Shown here: positions 59,241 to 64,000 of the stretch, in pieces
How the letters are laid out: each line of letters starts with the position of its first letter
How positions within the stretch are numbered: position 1 is the stretch's first letter
Program-made: the position numbers and the translations under genes
NCBI GenBank assembly: GCA_036898135.1
Contig: CM072525.1
Span: forward strand, 18,598,849-18,662,848
Source of the DNA: Oncomelania hupensis
Lineage: Eukaryota; Mollusca; Gastropoda; Littorinimorpha; Pomatiopsidae
Reading direction: 5' to 3'
DNA: 64,000 nt
The notes under the pieces: model-generated
What the model was told of the DNA's origin: nothing
Databases searched by the model: none
The model's input: only the letters and a program-made list of their open reading frames with translations

Positions 59241-60730
59241 TATAAAGACATTGATTGTTCTAAAAACATTCAACTTAACCATGTTTTTGTTTTACATCAC
59301 AGAGCTCTTCTGGGAACAAAACAAACGAGCCTAGCTTATAAATGCTCAACATGCACACACTCACGTTAAGTATCAAAACAATGAATTTATAATTCAATAA
59401 ACACACACACATTTAAAAACAAACACACACATACACAATCAGCAGCATCTGCACTGACACACTCAAAATGAAATGTTACTATTAAACAGTGTGGAACATA
59501 AATCAAAACAATGATTTTTTAAAAAAATCAATGTATGGATTTTAAAAAAAAGTCAATTCACTTTATTCTTGACCCAATAAAGAATGCTGGGTAAATAGAA
59601 TTTATAATTAGAATATAATTTATCCCTCACCAAGAGATGGATTACAAGTTTACATTACCATTGACAAACACAAAATAAAAAATAATAAATAAAAACGTTA
59701 ATAAATAAATAGATAAAATGAATAAAAATAAAAAAATAAAGTAAAATTAAATATAAGTAAGTAAATAAAATAAAAGGATAAATCAACATGCTACCTATTA
59801 CAAATAGAACATTATTTAATTATCTAAAATTAAAAAAAAATAATCAAATTTTTTTTGAGTTCTGAGAAATATACATTTAATAAGCTAATTTTCTATATAT
59901 TAAACAAAACAATAATTGCTTTAATGATAAATATAAACAATCGGAAATACAGTATTACAGCATGCGTGTAAAATAAATGTACAACTCAACTTTGCTTAGG
60001 TGCGTAGGAGAAGGACTTTAGGCCTACTATAGCATTTCCGCGAGTGAGTAATTTTAGACACGCGAAGGGTTTTCCCTGGCGCACCTATTCTAATTATAGA
60101 GAACGCAACGTCACTTCCACATGAAAAGGCGAGAGCCCAGCGTATACCCAAGTCGAACAGCAAATGCCCCTCTATCTCTGTGGTCAGCAGGAAGAGCGGG
60201 AATCTAAAACTACAAGAGTCGCCACCTACCGGGAGTAGGCGGTACTACTGACTATAGGTAAGCTGGATGAGGTCATTACCTACTGGGCCAGCGTCAGCAT
60301 AGAGATGTGTAACCTCCAGTGGACTTCTGTCGTCTGCTGCAGACTAACATTACTCTACTATGATTACAGTTGACTAAGTAAGGCGGAGAACTCTAGCCTC
60401 TTGTTATAATCATGCTGAAAAGTTTGAAGCTTTTCGGGATTGCAGAGAGGCTATATAAGTAATGAACTGTCTGCTTGTAAAAAGATGACTTCTGTAGTGA
60501 TTTTCGGAAAGCGATCTTGTATGCAGTTGTTGGTGTCTGCTGAATAAAGTTGTAAAACTTTATACGACGATTCCTGCCTTGTTGCTGATTGGATAAACGA
60601 GTTACACATCTCAAGTTTCAAGCATCGGGTTGAATGGGCTATTGATAAATATGTGTAACAAATTGTTATAGTAATGTGTAGTAAGCGTGTATAAGAAATG
60701 TGTGTGTGTGTGGGTGTGTGTGTGTTTATG
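58860..60730. other. AT-rich intergenic stretch
   Basis: Contains (CA)n at 59180-59237, an A-rich tract 59640-59900, and the inverted R2 fragment near 60092. No coding evidence. Confidence 0.5.
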
Positions 60731-60734
60731 TTTA

Positions 60735-60962
60735 GACGGCGTTTTTGTTTTTGTTTTGGACAATTTCATGAAAATTTACAAAGTGTTTTTGACGGACCTC
60801 GTTATATTGACGTCAAGAGTGTGCTCCCTTAGAGTTATGGTAAGGGTTATGGTTAGGGTTAGCGTTAGAAGACTTAAAGGTATTTTTTCAAAATTGACAA
60901 GATATAACTAAATGTCAAAAGAACATATGTGGCGTTTCAGGAAAGTTATTATAACGGCGTCT
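60735..60962. mobile_element. TA-flanked MITE with telomere-like core (family 2, copy 2)
   Basis: GACGGCG at the left and CGGCGTC at the right beside TA; degenerate GGTTAG repeats at 60836-60872. Aligns with 45616-45849. Confidence 0.8.
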
Positions 60963-60969
60963 TAACAAG

Positions 60970-61240
60970 TGTGTGTGTGTGTTTGTGAGAGAGAGAGAGA
61001 GAGAGTGTGTGTGTGGGGAGTGGGTGGGTGTGGGTGTGTGTGTGGGAGAGAGAGAGAGAGAGTGTGTGTGTGTGTGGGTGTGTGTGTGTGTGGGCGCGCG
61101 CGAGCTTTACATATTACGTGAGAAAGTGTGACGTGTATTTAATCGTCACCAGTTTCACCCTCCTTTTTTCGGTGATGATGATGATTACGACGACGACGAC
61201 GACGATGCTGATGATGATCGATGATGAGGATGATGATGTT
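60970..61240. repeat. GT/GA and GAC/GAT microsatellite cluster
   Basis: Alternating (GT)n and (GA)n blocks to 61100, then (GAT/GAC)n at 61165-61235. Confidence 0.9.
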
Positions 61241-61553
61241 TATATTGGTGCAGTCTCGTAATAGTCCATTTGCGGTAGCAATTAATGTTGGACTTGTGTA
61301 CCTGAGCTATATATTACATTGTAATATTAGTACATTTGCCCTGTATTAATAATGACTGTACAACCTTGAAATGCGTCATTTACACCTACTCGTGATAACT
61401 GCCAAGACCGTTGTATAACCGAGGTTATCAGTAGGCTATATGATAAAGCTGTACGATAATTAGGATACTATTGTGATAACTCCTGGGATGCAGCGTATTT
61501 GATAATCCTTAGAAACTCCTTGAAAACATGATTTCATTTGTATGACACGCGGT

Positions 61554-62116
61554 TACATTACATTACATTACATTGTTATTGCTTTAGGTCTACCGGACTC
61601 TTCCGAGCCAAATCAGGACCACAAAATCAAGACTACAACTTCGCTGAATGGTAACACTGAATGCATTCCACCAGCCGGTCACTTTACAATAAAGATATCC
61701 CACGCAGGGGATGCTGAGGCTATGCACTAATTTATCGAACCCCGTTTACAAAATCGAAATAGAATACAAACATCATTATAAAATATCAACAAAACACATA
61801 CATATAAAATGCCTACATTGCCAAATAATAACATCATAGGAAGCACTAGTGACCACCTGGCAGAAAGCATCCAATATTCCCAAGCTGATCCAACAGACCT
61901 CACACACAAATGAGGAGTTTTGTTCCTAAGAGTCTTCAAGAAAAAAGGTAGGTGACTGGTCTGGCGAAGAAGACGATAGTATAGTAGATTGATAGAACAG
62001 AGTAGGAATGAGAAAGAACAAAGGAGAAAGACAGCGACAGTGAAAATTTAAAGCACTCAATTTTTAGAAAGTGGGGATACTATTTATACTGAAACCCCCC
62101 GGCACCCCCACGGGGG
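61554..62116 (-). mobile_element. Retroelement R4 (copy 2), 11-bp target duplication
   Basis: Flanked by TGACACGCGGT at 61543-61553 and 62117-62127. Tail (TTACA)n at the left. The first about 130 bp of copy 1 (right side) are missing. The minus-strand ORF keeps VRSVGSAWEYW, GILYVCVLL and YNDVCILF. Confidence 0.9.
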
Positions 62117-62605
62117 TGACACGCGGTGTGAAATCCTGTGCGTGACAGCTTTTACGTGTACGCGCGCGCTTGTACAATTTGTGTCTACCGTTGAATAGTG
62201 TCCAAGAGCTATGCTGCAGACTAGTTTGTAATAATAGAATACAATGGGTCGAGATAGAAATGTTAGAACGCTGGAAACAATATAGACAAGAGAAAGACTA
62301 ATTTATAAATAAGCCTACTTGCATTGAGTTCCCTGTTGTTATAGCATGCAGATTTTAAAGAGTCATTGTTTTGGGTGGTTAAGGTTGCTCAGTCATTTTA
62401 AGCAGTGCGCAGTGCAAAGCAGGTTTGATCCTGACTTGGGCAAAGTAATTTGTGCTTGCTATTGCTACACCTGTTGGCCAGCGTCGGGGATTGGGAGCAG
62501 TTCTTTGAACTACATATATTATAGCATATCACAGCATAGCCAAGCAAAGCAAAGCCTTGTATAGCCTAGCCTGTTCTACCGTCGCATAGCCATAAAGTCA
62601 TATTA

Positions 62606-63181
62606 CAGTGGTGTTCCTAGGATTAGAGGGCAATAGGACAAAATGTCCTAAATCATAAAACTAATCGGACATCATGTCCTGACTACATAAAAGCAATAGG
62701 ATATTCAGATTGTGAAGCGAACCGATTAATGGTGCTTCTTTAGAAGACAGTGAATGAGAATAAATATGAATAAAGTAAAACAAAAACTCTGTTGTGTAAA
62801 CAGTTTAAAAATGTTTTTCTTTTAAATGCAATGTTTGGCCAGATTATTTTTACGCATACACACACACACACGTTGCAGAGGAAGTATGGTGTCGGTTATT
62901 TCCCTTTCAAAAGTGTCGAGAGTTGCGGCCCTTTTGTTGTTCGACGGAATGTACTAAAGAGTGATAATAGTCTACCACTATTCAAACTCGTTTTAACGGC
63001 TTTGACACTCCAGTTTGTACAGATGTTTCTTGCAGTGACCGCTCTAGTCATAATACTATCCGACAATGACCGCTAATTTCGCAATAGAATCGGACATTTG
63101 ACGGGACACAGGTGTTTGCATTCGGTCATTTTCCAAACGAATCGGACCATGACCGATGTCCGAGGCCTCGGGACATCACTG
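62606..63181. mobile_element. hAT-like element with 6-bp target duplication
   Basis: CAGTGGTGTTCCTAGG at the left, complement of CAGTGATGTCCCGAGG at the right. Flanked by ATATTA at 62600-62605 and 63182-63187. Interior repeats GGACAT/ATGTCC words. No transposase recognised. Confidence 0.75.
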
Positions 63182-63763
63182 ATATTATATGATGATTTTG
63201 GCATATATATAATGTTTAAATGTATCCCTCAAGGTTTGTGGAAATCGTTACTCATTTATAGCAGGGGTACTGTTAAAGTATAAATAAAATACTAATGGTG
63301 ATCGACTTAAGTGACTTAGAGAGAGAGGGGGGAGACACCACGCTCAAGTATTTCTGATAAACGGACGAGACTCACATGGAAATGGTGCGTTCGCGCTGTG
63401 CTTATGTGTTTGGGTGTGTGTTTGTGTGTGTGTATGTGTGTGTGTGTGCGTGCGTGCGTGCGTGTGTACTTGCGTGGAGCGCCGTTTGGCGTCAAGATAA
63501 CAGATTTTGGTAAACAAGATGTTTGGAGATTAAGTGTCCAGATCAAAGCTGTTTTTTTTAGCGATTACATTTCTTCTTCAGTAGGCCTTGTGACACCCCC
63601 ACGTGACGTTGGGCGTGACCTTTCCACTCGCGTCCCATGACAGTAACGTGACCAAAATTCACTTTACCAGCTGCTGGCAGGAGTCGATAATTAGTAGCAC
63701 ACTGAACTGCATCACTACGGATTTAAGAAATCAGGTCTGCATAATTATCAATGAAAGACCGAA

Positions 63764-63989
63764 CATTGAATGAACATTGAGGTTTAACGTCTACACCCAC
63801 CATTGGCGATATGGCAGACGGGGATAACCATCCCATGGAAAGAGGGGTAGGGACCTAAATCAATCATACTGCTAAAATAGACAGTGAAAATTGGCCACGT
63901 TTACCTTGCGCCATCACGGGATTCGAACCTGGGTCATCGGTGTGCCAGGCGAACGCTCTACCACTTGAGCTACGGCGGCGGTAGGACAA
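63764..63989 (-). mobile_element. tRNA-derived SINE (S2), full length
   Basis: Flanked by AAAGACCGAA at 63754-63763 and 63990-63999. The minus strand starts with a tRNA-like head (TAGCTCAAGTGGTAGAGCG, GGTTCGAATCC). Same family as 44535-44745. Confidence 0.92.
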
Positions 63990-64000
63990 AAAGACCGAAA

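Noticed and set aside
63900..63989. Possible tRNA gene at the right edge
   Set aside because: Same SINE argument; a second copy with the same body lies at 44535.

Overview
The window is animal nuclear DNA: AT-rich, intron-rich, with one host gene spread over about 12 kb among many decayed transposable elements, microsatellites and minisatellites. A marine mollusc, perhaps a gastropod, fits best. The reasons are the dense tRNA-headed SINEs, the dispersed repeats ending in short tandem tails, and the host protein, which is as close to vertebrate TFCP2 as expected of a lophotrochozoan. The species is inference; nothing here fixes it.

The only convincing host gene is a CP2/LSF-family transcription factor (TFCP2/UBP1/TFCP2L1 group) on the + strand. 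I trace 15 coding exons from 8489 to 20884. All junctions are GT-AG, the phases agree throughout, and together they encode 500 residues, almost the length of human TFCP2 (502). Exons 2-15 are secure by homology. Exon 1 (8489-8580) is proposed from phase, donor quality and total length. A long 3' UTR probably runs to a poly(A) signal near 23720.

From 1 to 8.4 kb there are nested mobile elements: a SINE; a mariner-like remnant split by a CAG-ended element that is followed by a second insertion with a 12-bp target duplication; and a TTAA-flanked element carrying a broken THAP domain (Kolobok-like). Two LINE 3' ends lie head to head. From 24 to 38 kb there is a retroelement with a 12-bp target duplication, short elements with telomere-like cores, a hAT-like element with a 6-bp target duplication, a LINE reverse transcriptase fossil, a SINE with a 13-bp duplication, and a 1.76-kb foldback element sitting inside a LINE.

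From 38 to 49 kb, two related modules each combine a minisatellite with shared unique flanks. One of them was hit by a rearranged Gypsy-type LTR element (38745-41566) whose gag-to-RT segment is inverted between its own LTRs. From 49 to 64 kb there are more minisatellites (45-bp and 32-bp units), hAT-like elements, second copies of the dispersed repeats, and a SINE at the right edge. I see no bacterial-type operon, CRISPR array, rRNA or functional tRNA gene. The interest lies in the nested-transposon record and in the rearranged LTR element.
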